Positions 17,874 through 27,799 are shown, counted from the first letter of the stretch. The stretch is DNA of 64,000 bases from Owenweeksia sp963758205 (GCA_963758205.1 CAVWUM010000002.1:310001-374000); one strand, 5' to 3'. The notes: generated by a model not told the origin, from the letters alone. A program made the numbers and translations.

Positions 17874-18671
17874 TTGTCAGCTTTAAAATTTCTCATGCAC
17901 ATCCCTAAAACAGCTGGGATGACACTACAGCAACTTGTGCGCGAACGTTACTCTCTTGATGATCAACTCTTTTTAGTTTATGAGCGGGAGACTAATCATG
18001 GAGGTTTTGAAGACAAAGACACTCTAAAGCTAATAATGGGGCACTTCCGTTACGGGTATCATAAATACAGCGAAAGGCCGCATGAGTATTACACCTTTCT
18101 ACGCAACCCGGCTGAGCATATCCTATCGTTATTTAACTATACCCGTGATTATCCTGATAAGTATAAAAATCTGACCCAGGAAGAATATGATAATTTGATA
18201 CAGTTTACCAGGGGGCGATACGGCAACAACCTGCAAACCAGGTTTATTTCAGGAATGAATATTATTGAGGGCCGGGAAAATGAAACGCTGGAAAAGGCCA
18301 AGGAAAACCTGCGTAATTTTAAGTTCATCGGCCTTACGGAAGATTTTGACACGTCCCTTTATATAATGGGCAAAAAACTGGGGTGGAAGGCTTTTTACTA
18401 TCAAAACTCCAATGAAGGTGTTGCCCGGAAAAAATCGGCTATCCCTGCTGCAGATGTGATGAAAGAAGTACTTGAGATTAACTGCTATGACGTTGAGCTA
18501 TACAAGTATGCCGTTGAATTGTACAATTCTCAAAAACAGCAAATACCAGGTTTAAGCAAAAAGGTAAAGCGCTTTAAATTTGAGAATAAGTGGTTCTGGA
18601 AACTAAACCCGGCCTATACTCAGCTAAAAGTAGCCCTTGGTTTGGGAAATATAAAAATGCTTAAAAAGTAG
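17874..18671 (+). CDS. sulfotransferase family 2-like protein
   Basis: A 265-residue protein opening with FLMHIPKTAGMTLQQL, the 5'-phosphosulfate loop of the sulfotransferase-2/Gal-3-O family that binds PAPS, and carrying the 3'-phosphate motif YTFLRNPAEHILSLF near residue 80. It transfers sulfate from PAPS to an acceptor, typically a carbohydrate. The start is probably TTG at 17874, because the ATG at 17895 would remove the first beta-strand before the loop. It follows egtD by 44 bp on the same strand, so it may be co-transcribed. The acceptor is unknown; a link to ergothioneine is only positional. Confidence 0.8.
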   Translation: MSALKFLMHIPKTAGMTLQQLVRERYSLDDQLFLVYERETNHGGFEDKDTLKLIMGHFRYGYHKYSERPHEYYTFLRNPAEHILSLFNYTRDYPDKYKNLTQEEYDNLIQFTRGRYGNNLQTRFISGMNIIEGRENETLEKAKENLRNFKFIGLTEDFDTSLYIMGKKLGWKAFYYQNSNEGVARKKSAIPAADVMKEVLEINCYDVELYKYAVELYNSQKQQIPGLSKKVKRFKFENKWFWKLNPAYTQLKVALGLGNIKMLKK

Positions 18672-18694
18672 CTATTCTGCTTAAAATGTGCGTG

Positions 18695-19036
18695 TTAGTC
18701 ACAGTCATTCATATTAATGGTCATGCCACCTAAAAGCGTTTTCTTTATTATAATACAGTGGTCACCCAGGCTGTCATTATAAAATTCACCGGATGACTTT
18801 ACGAAATCCACCGTGCCTTTAATTGCTGCAACACCGCCATCCTCATTAAACTTTACATCCTCTATAACCAGCTCGTAACCATTGGCCTTCATAAACTCTA
18901 TATGCCGGTCCAAGTCTTCCTGCGTTGTGGTTTTATCAATCCTGATGGTAATAATAAGTGGTTTTTCGCCCGCCAGTAAAACCGATGGAGACAAAAACAG
19001 CAGGGCAAATATGCAAGTGGTGATTATTTTTTTCAT
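18695..19036 (-). CDS. small periplasmic hypothetical protein
   Basis: A 113-residue protein with a clear signal peptide (about residues 1-22, cleavage after LLAG or similar) and an alpha/beta core (IITIRIDKTTTQEDLDRHIEFMKANGYEL). The pattern resembles short domains found at the ends of BlaR1-type M56 peptidase-associated proteins in Bacteroidota, but I do not recognise it with confidence. Two cysteines, at the C-terminus and in GDHC, may pair. It is convergent with the sulfotransferase gene (23-bp gap) and lies downstream of the symporter gene on the same strand, with a 36-bp gap. Confidence 0.65.
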   Translation of the reverse strand: MKKIITTCIFALLFLSPSVLLAGEKPLIITIRIDKTTTQEDLDRHIEFMKANGYELVIEDVKFNEDGGVAAIKGTVDFVKSSGEFYNDSLGDHCIIIKKTLLGGMTINMNDCD

Positions 19037-19072
19037 GGTGGAAAATTTTAATTAGCTGTTGCTAAATGTAGT

Positions 19073-20797
19073 CTATTTCTTCTTTGGTTGATCTCCCTCA
19101 AATAGGCTAAAAATCAAACTGATTACTACAACCAGGCCACAACCAATTACATTGTACCATAGGTATTCCACATCAAATTGCAGGAAGAAGGGAATCTCAA
19201 GCACACGCCCAAAATGAATGGCCAATACACATGCCTCCGCAATTAATGCGCTATAAAAAACCGCATTGCCTTTAATCCGCTTAATAAAAAAGGCTACCAC
19301 AAAAATGCCCAATATGGTGCCGTAGAAAAGCGATCCGAGCAGGTTTACCATTTCTATTAGATTATCGAACAAGCTGGCACTGAGGGCAAAGCCAATAGCT
19401 AACATACCCCATAAAACAGTAAGGGCTTTTGACATAAACACCTGTTTACGGTCAGAGGCATCAGGGCTGATAAGCCGCTGGTAAAAATCAACTGATGTGG
19501 TGGTGGATAGTGCATTGAGCTCGCCCGATGTGGACGACATGGCCGCTGAAAATATCAGAGCGATAATAAGACCTACAACCCCTATGGGCAGCCAGTCCAT
19601 CACGAATGTGAGGAATACATAGTTGGTGTCTTTTATTTTGAAATCTGGGTTGGCTTCCAGTAATAAGTCTTTTACTTCCGTCCTTATTTCCTTATCGCGA
19701 TCAACGCCCGCTACAAATTCTTTTTTGTAAACTTCAGTTTGAGTTTCATTCCCGGCCTCATAAGCACTGGTAAAGGCTTCTCGCGAATTCTGTAGTTCCT
19801 TGTAATGGACATCATAGCGGCTTTCAATGTCCTCCAGCTTTTCGCGATACTCGGTTCCCCGGATATTTTCAATGGCAGTTTCATTGAAAAACAGGGGCGG
19901 TTGTACGTAGAGGTAAAACACAAAAACAAGCACTCCCGTAAAAAGGATAAACAGTTGCATGGGGATTTTTATAACGGCATTGAACATCAGCCCCAGGCGG
20001 CTTTCCTTAATATTCCTTCCCGTAAGGTAACGCTGCACCTGGCTTTGATCTGTACCAAAGTAGGATAGCGCCAGAAACAATCCTCCCGTAAGGCCACTCC
20101 ATACCGTGTAGCGTTCGTTTAAATCCCAGCTAAAATCAAGAATTTCCATACGGCCCACGGAGCCGGCCAGCTCCATAGCGGAGCCAAATTCAGTAAAGTT
20201 GCCAATTTTGTAAATAAGAATCCCTGCCGCGAGTGCCATTCCTAAAAGGATGACTCCCATTTGCCACTTCTGGGTGAGACTCACTGCTTTGGTGCCACCG
20301 CTTACGGTGTAGATTATCACCAGTACCCCTACGAAAAGATTGGTGAAATTGAGGTTCCAGCCCAATAATGTGGAGAGAATAATAGCCGGGGCAAAAATGG
20401 TAAGACCGGCTGCCAGACCTCGCTGCACTAAAAATAAAAAAGCAGCGAGCAGGCGGGTTTTTAAATCAAAGCGATTCTCTAAATATTCATAAGCCGTATA
20501 AACTTTAAGGCGGTAATAAATAGGAATAATAAATGCCGAAATAATGATAAGGGCCAGTGGCAGACCAAAGTAAAACTGCACAAACCTAAGCCCACTCTCA
20601 TAACCCAAACCCGGGGCGCTTAAAAAGGTAATAGCACTGGCCTGGGTAGCCATTACCGAAAGGCCAATGGTAAACCAGTTCATGGAATTGCCGCCACGCA
20701 AATAATCATTGGCGGTTTGCTGTTGGCGGGTTTTCCATACACCAAACCCCACTATGGTAAACAGGGTACCAAAGAGTACGATCCAGTCAATTGCCGT
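19073..20797 (-). CDS. sodium:solute symporter (SSS family)
   Basis: A multi-spanning inner membrane transporter of the SSS family (about 13 predicted segments), recognised by the N-terminal GLSVMATQASAITFLSAPG and the core IYTVSGGTKAVSLTQKWQ. It contains an unusually long hydrophilic loop (about residues 310-390) rich in Glu/Arg. SSS carriers import sugars, amino acids, carboxylates or vitamins with sodium. Its ATG (20798-20800) shares the A of a TAATG overlap with a 36-codon gene upstream, and a PIG-L deacetylase begins the operon, hinting at an acetylated sugar or glycoside substrate. The substrate is not determined. The coding sequence including the start codon ends at 20800. Confidence 0.9.
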   Translation of the reverse strand, partial: TAIDWIVLFGTLFTIVGFGVWKTRQQQTANDYLRGGNSMNWFTIGLSVMATQASAITFLSAPGLGYESGLRFVQFYFGLPLALIIISAFIIPIYYRLKVYTAYEYLENRFDLKTRLLAAFLFLVQRGLAAGLTIFAPAIILSTLLGWNLNFTNLFVGVLVIIYTVSGGTKAVSLTQKWQMGVILLGMALAAGILIYKIGNFTEFGSAMELAGSVGRMEILDFSWDLNERYTVWSGLTGGLFLALSYFGTDQSQVQRYLTGRNIKESRLGLMFNAVIKIPMQLFILFTGVLVFVFYLYVQPPLFFNETAIENIRGTEYREKLEDIESRYDVHYKELQNSREAFTSAYEAGNETQTEVYKKEFVAGVDRDKEIRTEVKDLLLEANPDFKIKDTNYVFLTFVMDWLPIGVVGLIIALIFSAAMSSTSGELNALSTTTSVDFYQRLISPDASDRKQVFMSKALTVLWGMLAIGFALSASLFDNLIEMVNLLGSLFYGTILGIFVVAFFIKRIKGNAVFYSALIAEACVLAIHFGRVLEIPFFLQFDVEYLWYNVIGCGLVVVISLIFSLFEGDQPKKK

Positions 20798-20799
20798 CA

Positions 20800-20910
20800 T
20801 TAACGGTACAGATTAGAGATGAAGTAAAACACCACCAATTGCACTACCAAAAAGGCCAGCACAACAGCATAAAGCTGTTTCCAGTTTTTAAAGATGCGGT
20901 TATTGCTCAT
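20800..20910 (-). CDS. 36-residue membrane protein coupled to the symporter
   Basis: A short gene that automatic calling would miss. It reads MSNNRIFKNWKQLYAVVL, then a hydrophobic segment (AFLVVQLVVFYFI) and ends SNLYR. That is one transmembrane helix with a short basic N-terminus. Its stop overlaps the symporter start (TAATG) and its start lies 11 bp inside the end of the PIG-L gene, so all three genes are translationally linked. The arrangement suggests an accessory subunit of the transporter, comparable to small DUF proteins encoded before some sodium symporters. The evidence is position, overlap and composition; I did not test homology. Confidence 0.7.
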   Translation of the reverse strand: MSNNRIFKNWKQLYAVVLAFLVVQLVVFYFISNLYR

Positions 20911-23398
20911 TGGTTGCCGTGCTCTTTTTATAACTCAACATATTGGCTAATAAACGATAAGCACCGGGTACACCGGCTGGCAATTCCCTGAAAAAGGAAA
21001 TACCCGTGTACATAAAGGCGCCCTTGCCATAATCGGTTATAATAAGTGCCCCTTCCTGCAAGTCTTCACCTTCATCACTCCAGCCAATGGGTGTACGATA
21101 ATTTTTGTCCCAGTTACCGGCAAAGTAAAGTCCGCGCTCCTGTACCCAGCCTTCAAAATCGGCTTCGGTAAGTTTGTTGGGCTTATTAAAAATGGGGCTG
21201 TTGGGGATCAGGAATTTGGGGTCGGCATCTTCTTCTGTTACGCGGTTTCTGGTAATTTCAAACGGGTGCGGGCCAATATCCTGAGTAAGCAAATCGCGCG
21301 AAGCGGTATTATACTGCACTATGTAGTTACCACCATTTTTTACATACTCCATTAGAATAGATTTTACTCCCGGTAGCCAGTCCTGCGTATTGTAGGCCCT
21401 GATACCCGCCACAATGGCTTTAAATTCAGAAAGGTCCTGAGAGCGAAGCGTTTTCTCATCCAGCATATACACCTCATATCCCATTTGCTGTATCGCTTCG
21501 GGCACCTCATCGCCAGCACCGGCTATATAGCCAATGTATTCGCCTTTCTTTTTCAGCTCAATGCCTTTAAGTTCCACAATGGCATCCTTGAGCACAATGC
21601 GCTCATCAATATGCGGATAATTTATGCGGGTAAGGGTTTTTAGCTGCTCGCCATGGGCCGTAAAAGCCAGGGTAGCGTTGCCGGTTTTCTCTTGTGGGGT
21701 TATAGTCAATTCCACTATAGCGGTTAAATCCTGTTCGGAAGCAGGCGCCACCTTAATTTGAGAAGGGGAAACCTCGTAACCGGTAGTTTCAATATTCAGT
21801 ATTACTTCTTCATTTTCTTGAAAAAGAACCTTTACTTCCAGCTTTTGAGGCTCCGGATTTAAAAATAACATCTGCCTTTTAGTAGGAGCTACTGTAACTG
21901 CGGGAATAACAAAGGTGGGCCTGATGATTTCGCCATCCACACGATCAGAAAATTTGTAAGTAACCGGTATGTCTATAGATATTGACTGCTGCAGTTCCTT
22001 TTTATCTCCGGTGGCCACCCTGAAATTAAGTGAGGCTATAAATGCCGGATCATTTTCTGGTTTACCAATTTTGTTTTGGTTACTAACCGGGTAAAGGTTT
22101 TCGTAATCACCATTAATCCAATAAGGCTGAGAAAGTGGAACATCTGCCGTATTTAGCGCAATTTCCTTTACGTAATCTTTATTTTGGTGGAGGGTATCAT
22201 TGAGTTCGGTATCCTTACCTCTAATGGAAATCCCCTCAACCACCACCCGAAGTGGTGACCGGTTTATCAGTTCCAGCATTACATTTTCGGCAGCACCATT
22301 AAGAACAAATTCTTTAGAAGCCAGCACTTCAGCATGCAAACCCAGGCACTTTACAATAATCCTGTTAATAGTGGTTTGAAACTGCTCACGCTCCATTTCA
22401 TCCGTTATTTTGGAAGATGCATTTCTCAACTTTAGTAATGCAGGTACGCTTTTGTACGGCTCAGCAGGTTTGAAGTCAGAGATTATTTTTTGCAGTGTAG
22501 AATTGGCTTCTTTAAAACCATAGCGCTCCCAGCTTTGGTTTACGCCATCAAAAAGTCCGTTTACCGCTTTTTCGCCATCCAGGTATTGCAAATATTCCTT
22601 TTGGCTTCCACGATCTACAGACACCCCGAAACCCTGGCTCTTATGCTGGGTACGGCTCAGAGATGCCAGCTCATTACTACTTAATCCCAAAAACGGGCTA
22701 TAACCACCAACATCCAATACTACATAATCAGGATTACCGGCTGCCTGCTTATCAATATCCCTGTTCCACCAGTTACTGGCATTCCAGTAAATGCGCTTGG
22801 GTTGCCAGGGTTGTACAAATTCCAATTGTTCCGGATAAGCCTTTTCATCTGCCGCAAGGTTAAATGCCTTTATGCCGAGCTCTGCCGAGGCAGTATGGTG
22901 GCCATGCCCTCCCCTGCTATCAGGTGGAAAGCGGGTTATTATTACATCAGGCCTGAACTTGCGTATCACCCATACTACATCTGCAAGCACTTCCTCTTCA
23001 CCCCATTTTTCCAAAGTTTCCTTGGATGTTTTGCTGTAGCCGAAATCCACCGCCCGGGTAAAAAATTGCTGACCGCCATCAATAGTGCGGGCCTGCATCA
23101 ACTCCTGCGTACGCAAAATACCCAGCTCAGCGCTAAGCTCTTTGCCTATAAGGTTTTGACCGCCATCACCACGGGTTAATGAAAGATAGGCAGTTTGTGC
23201 ACCAACCTCATTTACCAGGTAACTTATCATTCGGGTATTTTCATCATCAGGATGTGCCGCCAGGTAAAGCACCCGTGTAGGGTTTTGCAGCTTTTTCAGT
23301 TCATGCAGTATATCGGCCGCAGAGCCATTTTGTACCTGAGAATAGCCATTTACCGATATTACCAATAAAGCTGAAAAAAGGAATAGGATTTTTTTCAT
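20900..23398 (-). CDS. large PIG-L/LmbE-type deacetylase, exported
   Basis: About 832 residues from ATG 23398, where a signal peptide begins (MKKILFLFSALLVISVNGYS); a longer frame upstream has no support and the promoter sits at 23417. Residues about 42-250 form a PIG-L domain with the zinc motif AHPDDE (48-53) and HGHH (about 144), which deacetylates N-acetylglucosamine-type substrates. A beta-rich middle region follows, and the C-terminal part (about 650-825) resembles a glutamine-amidotransferase-like/ThuA fold (VAGIRAYNTQDWLPG, KGAFMYTGISFFRELPAG). It leads an operon with the small membrane protein and the symporter. It is much longer than the single-domain BshB deacetylase of bacillithiol synthesis and is unlikely to be that enzyme. 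Confidence 0.85.
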   Translation of the reverse strand: MKKILFLFSALLVISVNGYSQVQNGSAADILHELKKLQNPTRVLYLAAHPDDENTRMISYLVNEVGAQTAYLSLTRGDGGQNLIGKELSAELGILRTQELMQARTIDGGQQFFTRAVDFGYSKTSKETLEKWGEEEVLADVVWVIRKFRPDVIITRFPPDSRGGHGHHTASAELGIKAFNLAADEKAYPEQLEFVQPWQPKRIYWNASNWWNRDIDKQAAGNPDYVVLDVGGYSPFLGLSSNELASLSRTQHKSQGFGVSVDRGSQKEYLQYLDGEKAVNGLFDGVNQSWERYGFKEANSTLQKIISDFKPAEPYKSVPALLKLRNASSKITDEMEREQFQTTINRIIVKCLGLHAEVLASKEFVLNGAAENVMLELINRSPLRVVVEGISIRGKDTELNDTLHQNKDYVKEIALNTADVPLSQPYWINGDYENLYPVSNQNKIGKPENDPAFIASLNFRVATGDKKELQQSISIDIPVTYKFSDRVDGEIIRPTFVIPAVTVAPTKRQMLFLNPEPQKLEVKVLFQENEEVILNIETTGYEVSPSQIKVAPASEQDLTAIVELTITPQEKTGNATLAFTAHGEQLKTLTRINYPHIDERIVLKDAIVELKGIELKKKGEYIGYIAGAGDEVPEAIQQMGYEVYMLDEKTLRSQDLSEFKAIVAGIRAYNTQDWLPGVKSILMEYVKNGGNYIVQYNTASRDLLTQDIGPHPFEITRNRVTEEDADPKFLIPNSPIFNKPNKLTEADFEGWVQERGLYFAGNWDKNYRTPIGWSDEGEDLQEGALIITDYGKGAFMYTGISFFRELPAGVPGAYRLLANMLSYKKSTATNEQ

Positions 23399-23416
23399 AG
23401 TTGCAACATTGAGCGC

Positions 23417-23446
23417 CAAAAGTAACAATACCAAGGGCGTGGTAAA
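23417..23446 (-). promoter_or_regulatory. promoter of the PIG-L operon
   Basis: Minus strand TACTTTTG at 23417-23424 fits TAnnTTTG and lies 19 bp upstream of ATG 23398; TTT at 23444-23446 is the -33 candidate with a 19-bp spacer. A short palindrome TGTCctGACA (23449-23458) abuts it and may be an operator. Confidence 0.5.
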
Positions 23447-23571
23447 AATGTCCTGACACTTTAAACCACTAATAGCCAATAGGCATAGTCAATGATGTGA
23501 ATGTTAGAAGTATGACAATATTTCGTTCAGTTATTGTTAACTTGTGCCCTCCTAAAATTTATTCCCTATTT

Positions 23572-26500
23572 ATGAAAAAATTGCTACTTGCCCTCTTAGG
23601 TTTTTGTATTGGAATTGGCGCTGTTGCGCAGAATGAAGCAGGAAATCCTGAGCAAATATTACTTCTTAATCATACCTTAAGGCTTAAAGCCAATGATTAT
23701 AGTGCGCTGAACTTTTCAGCAACAGAAGTGGTAAATGGCAAAATTTACCGACTTGTACAGGATAAGAGCCTGACATTAAACACCTCCTACCCCGGTTTCA
23801 CAACTTTAGAGTACATCCCTAAAAATACTTACCTGGTAAGCATTAAGGTGGCTCAAATTGATAAAACCACTGATTTTTTAAAAGAGCACGGTGCCGGAGT
23901 AACGGCTTTACTTCCCGAATTTAAACTGTCAAAAAATCTGGCTAACAATACTGTGCCCGAGTGGGCATGGCTTACGCCAAATACCGCCAAGGTATGGTTG
24001 AGGTATTACCCCGACCTGGATCACAATGAGGTGCTGTTTAGCCTTATGAACAGTGGTTTTGATGTGATAGATGCTGATGAAAGCAATGATGTAATTGCTG
24101 TAAGCATGAATCCCGAAAATGCCCTGAACATTGCCGCTTTACCTTTTATAATGCAACTGCAGGAAATGGAAGACCCGGGAACACCTGAGAATTTCAGAGC
24201 GCGCACCAGCCATCGGGTAAATTACCTACAGGCAGATTTTTCCGGTGCCCCGGGATATGATGGAACAGGAGTTACTGTGGGCCATGGAGATGATGGTGCT
24301 ATTGATTTTCACGTAGATTTTACCGGTAGATTAACCGTTAATGCAGGATCCTCTAATGGAGACCATGGCGACCACGTTGCAGGTACCATTTTCGGAGCCG
24401 GTAATAAAGATCCTGACGGAAGAGGAATGGCCCCCGGTGCTGAAATCTATTACCAGAGTTACCCCAGTAACCTTAACAGTGCCGACTTTAATTATAACAA
24501 CCTTAATGTACTTATTACCACAAGTTCGTACTCCAATGGTTGTAATGCAGGGTACACCAACTTCACCCGCCAAATGGATCAGGATGCTATTGATAACCCC
24601 AATATGATTCACGTTTTTTCTGCCGGTAATAGTGGTACTTCCAATTGTGGATATGGCGCAGGAAATACCTGGGGAAATATAACGGGAGGACATAAAGTTG
24701 CTAAAAACGTTATTGCTACCGCCAACCTTACGGCCACTGACGGGGTAGCAAACAGCAGCAGCCGTGGGCCTGCCAATGATGGCCGCATAAAGCCAGACCT
24801 TGGCGCGGTGGGTACCTCTGTTTACAGCACCACTGACCTTCCTACTCCAAACTCCTATGCCAATAAAACTGGTACTTCAATGGCCTGTCCCGGTGTATCA
24901 GGCGTGTTGGCCACCTTATACCAGGCTTACAACCAAGCATATAACACCAACCCACATGGTGGACTTATGAAAGCCATTACCATGAATACCTGTGAGGACT
25001 TAGGCCAGCCCGGGCCCGACTTCATTTTTGGTTATGGAAGACTTAATGCCCGCAGAGCAGCTGACGTAATTGAAAATGGAAACTTTATTACTGATACCAT
25101 TAGTAATACAAGTGGCAATAAAACATTTCAAATACCAATGCCGGCTTCAGGTACTGTTAAAGAAGTTAGAATAATGCTTTACTGGCCTGATGCACCTGCA
25201 TCAACTATAGCTTCAAGAGCATTGGTTAATGATCTTGACCTTTCGGTAACGCACAACAGTACTACTTACAGCCCATGGGTATTAGACCCAACACCTAACC
25301 CGGCCAGGCTAAACTCGCCCGCTGTGCGTGAAAGAGATAGTCTTAACAATATGGAACAGGTAACCATTGCTAACCCTGGCAGTGGTAACATTACTGTGGA
25401 TGTTAGTGCATTTAATATCCCAAGTGGTAGTCAGGAGTTTTTTGTTACCTATTATTTTGTGATGGATGAGATAGTGGTGACACACCCGGCAGGTGGCGAG
25501 GGTTTTGACCCTACCGGATTTGAATACATACGCTGGGATGCTCCCGATGGTACCACACCGTTTAAAATTGAATACTCAACCGATGGAGGAACCAGTTGGA
25601 ATACCATCACCAATGGTGCTAACGCATCTTTGCGCTACTTCCTATGGACTACCATTCCATCTACTGTAACTGATCAGGCAAAGATTAGAGTTTCGCGTGG
25701 TAGTGTAGTTGGAGAAACCCAGGGAACATTTACCATCCTTCGACAGGCTACAAACCTGCAGGTGGCAAGTTCTTGTCCTGATTCATTACAACTTACGTGG
25801 AACAGCGTTCCGGGAGCTACGGGTTATATCATTTATCAGCTTGGGACAAAATACATGGACTCCATAGCTACCAGCACTAACAATTCTGTAATTCTCAGAA
25901 AAAACAACCCGTCTATACCCACATGGTATAGTGTAGCTGCCACCTATAACAATGGCGTTGCCAAAAGAGCCATAGCCATTGAAAAGCCTCTGGGCACTTT
26001 TAACTGTGCTCTTACCGAAGATTTAAAACTCAACGCACTGTTAAGCCCATTCCCTACACTTGGAGCGTTTACTGATTGCTTCAACAATTCAAACCTTCCT
26101 GTATCCGTAGAAATTTTGAATAATGGAATTGATACCGCTTTTGGTTTTGACCTTAAATATCAGTTGAATTCAGGAGCCATAGTAACCAGTACTATTACAG
26201 ATACTATACTTCCCGGATTGACTTATCAGCATACGTTTACTACAAATATTAGTCTCATGGCCGGTAATAACACCTTTGATGTTTGGGTGGATTATGGTCC
26301 GGATCAAAATGGGTATAACGATACACTGCACAATGACTTTAACGTGATTACCGGTGTAACTAAAACACTACCATTTTTTGATGACTTTGAAAGCTTTGCT
26401 AATTGTGGAACCAGTAATGATTGCGGAGGAACTGTATGTAGCCTTAATAATGGCTGGATAAATGTTTCTAACGGCCAGTATGATGATATTGACTGGCGTA

Positions 26501-27684
26501 CGGATAACTTCGGAACACCATCAAACAACACAGGGCCTAGCTCTGATCATAACCCCGGTAATACCTCAGGAAAGTACTTATACCTGGAAGCATCTAATGG
26601 ATGTGACAGTAGTGTGGCCACTTTGCTTTCGCCATGTATAGTGCTGGATAGTACAATTACCCAGAATGCAGTAGCCGAGTACTGGTATCACATGTTTGGA
26701 AGTGCTATGGGGATATTGAGCACAGACCTTATTATTGGAGATAGTATTGTGAAGGATATTATCCCCCGTGTAACAGGAAACCAGGGTAACCAGTGGATTA
26801 GAGCTACTATTAACCTGGCCCCTTATATGGGCAATACAGTTGTAATCAGAATTAATGGTAAAACCGGAAACAACTTCGAGTCTGATCTTGCCATTGATGA
26901 TTTCAGTGTATATGATCCTACAGTTTCAGCACCAACGGCCAACTACTCTATAAGCGATACCACCGGCTGTGTTACCACTCAATTTACATTTAATGACCTG
27001 AGCACCGGTAATGCATCTACTTATACCTGGGATTTTGGAACAGATGCAACACCAGCCACAGCAACAGGTATAGGACCTCACAATGTGACTTATTCGTCAG
27101 CAGGTATAAAGCGCACCACGCTGGATGTAAGCAATGCAGGTGGTATTAACCAGAAAATCTTTAATGTTACTGTTGGAGAATCTCCTGTTGCCAATTACAA
27201 TCATTCTGTAATTTTAAATACGGCTTACTTTATTGATCAGTCATTAAATGCGCCAAGAAGCTGGAGCTGGGATTTTGGTGATGGAAATTCATCTAACCTG
27301 AGCAGCCCTCAAAACACCTATACCCTTGCCGGTAAATATGAGGTAACCCTTACCACAACCAATGATTGCGGTACCAGCGTTTATAAAGACAGTATTGAAA
27401 TTACCACAGGTGTGAGCCTTAGTGAAGCCTTACTTTCAGGTATCTCACTCTATCCTAATCCAAATAATGGTGAGTTTAATGTAGAACTACCAACTCAGCT
27501 TGGTGGAGACTTAACACTTACGGTAAGTGAGCTTAGTGGAAAACTTATAAGAGAAAGGGAGGCTAATGCGGGAAATCAGGAAAGTCTGAAATTCGATATC
27601 TCGGATTTACCTGATGGTGTTTACCTCGTTACTATCAAGACTGCTGAAGGCTCTAAAAACTTTAGAGTAGTTAAAAAGAGATAA
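23572..27684 (+). CDS. subtilisin-like (S8) protease with MAM-like, PKD and T9SS domains
   Basis: About 1371 residues from ATG 23572, where the signal peptide begins (MKKLLLALLG...AVAQN). A propeptide-like region leads to an S8 catalytic domain with probable triad Asp240 (GDDGAIDFHVDF), His268 (GDHVAGT) and Ser436 (TGTSMACPG). Downstream are beta-sandwich modules: a PPC/P-like region, a fibronectin-like part (about 740-800), a MAM-like jelly roll (FFDDFESF to LAIDDFSVY), two PKD domains (about 1125-1285, with WDFG motifs) and a type A T9SS sorting domain (LYPNPNNGEF, ISDLPDGVYLVTIKT). An extracellular protease exported by T9SS. It has its own terminator. Confidence 0.92.
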   Translation: MKKLLLALLGFCIGIGAVAQNEAGNPEQILLLNHTLRLKANDYSALNFSATEVVNGKIYRLVQDKSLTLNTSYPGFTTLEYIPKNTYLVSIKVAQIDKTTDFLKEHGAGVTALLPEFKLSKNLANNTVPEWAWLTPNTAKVWLRYYPDLDHNEVLFSLMNSGFDVIDADESNDVIAVSMNPENALNIAALPFIMQLQEMEDPGTPENFRARTSHRVNYLQADFSGAPGYDGTGVTVGHGDDGAIDFHVDFTGRLTVNAGSSNGDHGDHVAGTIFGAGNKDPDGRGMAPGAEIYYQSYPSNLNSADFNYNNLNVLITTSSYSNGCNAGYTNFTRQMDQDAIDNPNMIHVFSAGNSGTSNCGYGAGNTWGNITGGHKVAKNVIATANLTATDGVANSSSRGPANDGRIKPDLGAVGTSVYSTTDLPTPNSYANKTGTSMACPGVSGVLATLYQAYNQAYNTNPHGGLMKAITMNTCEDLGQPGPDFIFGYGRLNARRAADVIENGNFITDTISNTSGNKTFQIPMPASGTVKEVRIMLYWPDAPASTIASRALVNDLDLSVTHNSTTYSPWVLDPTPNPARLNSPAVRERDSLNNMEQVTIANPGSGNITVDVSAFNIPSGSQEFFVTYYFVMDEIVVTHPAGGEGFDPTGFEYIRWDAPDGTTPFKIEYSTDGGTSWNTITNGANASLRYFLWTTIPSTVTDQAKIRVSRGSVVGETQGTFTILRQATNLQVASSCPDSLQLTWNSVPGATGYIIYQLGTKYMDSIATSTNNSVILRKNNPSIPTWYSVAATYNNGVAKRAIAIEKPLGTFNCALTEDLKLNALLSPFPTLGAFTDCFNNSNLPVSVEILNNGIDTAFGFDLKYQLNSGAIVTSTITDTILPGLTYQHTFTTNISLMAGNNTFDVWVDYGPDQNGYNDTLHNDFNVITGVTKTLPFFDDFESFANCGTSNDCGGTVCSLNNGWINVSNGQYDDIDWRTDNFGTPSNNTGPSSDHNPGNTSGKYLYLEASNGCDSSVATLLSPCIVLDSTITQNAVAEYWYHMFGSAMGILSTDLIIGDSIVKDIIPRVTGNQGNQWIRATINLAPYMGNTVVIRINGKTGNNFESDLAIDDFSVYDPTVSAPTANYSISDTTGCVTTQFTFNDLSTGNASTYTWDFGTDATPATATGIGPHNVTYSSAGIKRTTLDVSNAGGINQKIFNVTVGESPVANYNHSVILNTAYFIDQSLNAPRSWSWDFGDGNSSNLSSPQNTYTLAGKYEVTLTTTNDCGTSVYKDSIEITTGVSLSEALLSGISLYPNPNNGEFNVELPTQLGGDLTLTVSELSGKLIREREANAGNQESLKFDISDLPDGVYLVTIKTAEGSKNFRVVKKR

Positions 27685-27723
27685 GCTGAATTAGCAGGTT
27701 TAAATCTTAACATCGTATAGAGA

Positions 27724-27755
27724 AAAGGCCGATAAGCTAGTGTTTATCGGCCTTT
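27724..27755. terminator. bidirectional hairpin terminator
   Basis: Perfect 12-bp arms AAAGGCCGATAA (27724-27735) and 27744-27755 with an 8-nt loop, between the convergent protease and symporter genes. The tail is short in T on the right (CTATTCTT), so termination may be moderate. Confidence 0.75.
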
Positions 27756-27799
27756 CTATTCTTATTAACCATGCTATGATGAAACTGACAACTAAAAGG

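Noticed and set aside
20900..23398. PIG-L gene as the bacillithiol deacetylase BshB
   Set aside because: It is exported and over three times longer than single-domain BshB, with extra C-terminal domains; the operon with a sodium symporter suggests a different role.
23399..23479. N-terminal extension of the PIG-L protein
   Set aside because: The promoter -7 box lies at 23417-23424, inside the extension, and the signal peptide begins at ATG 23398.
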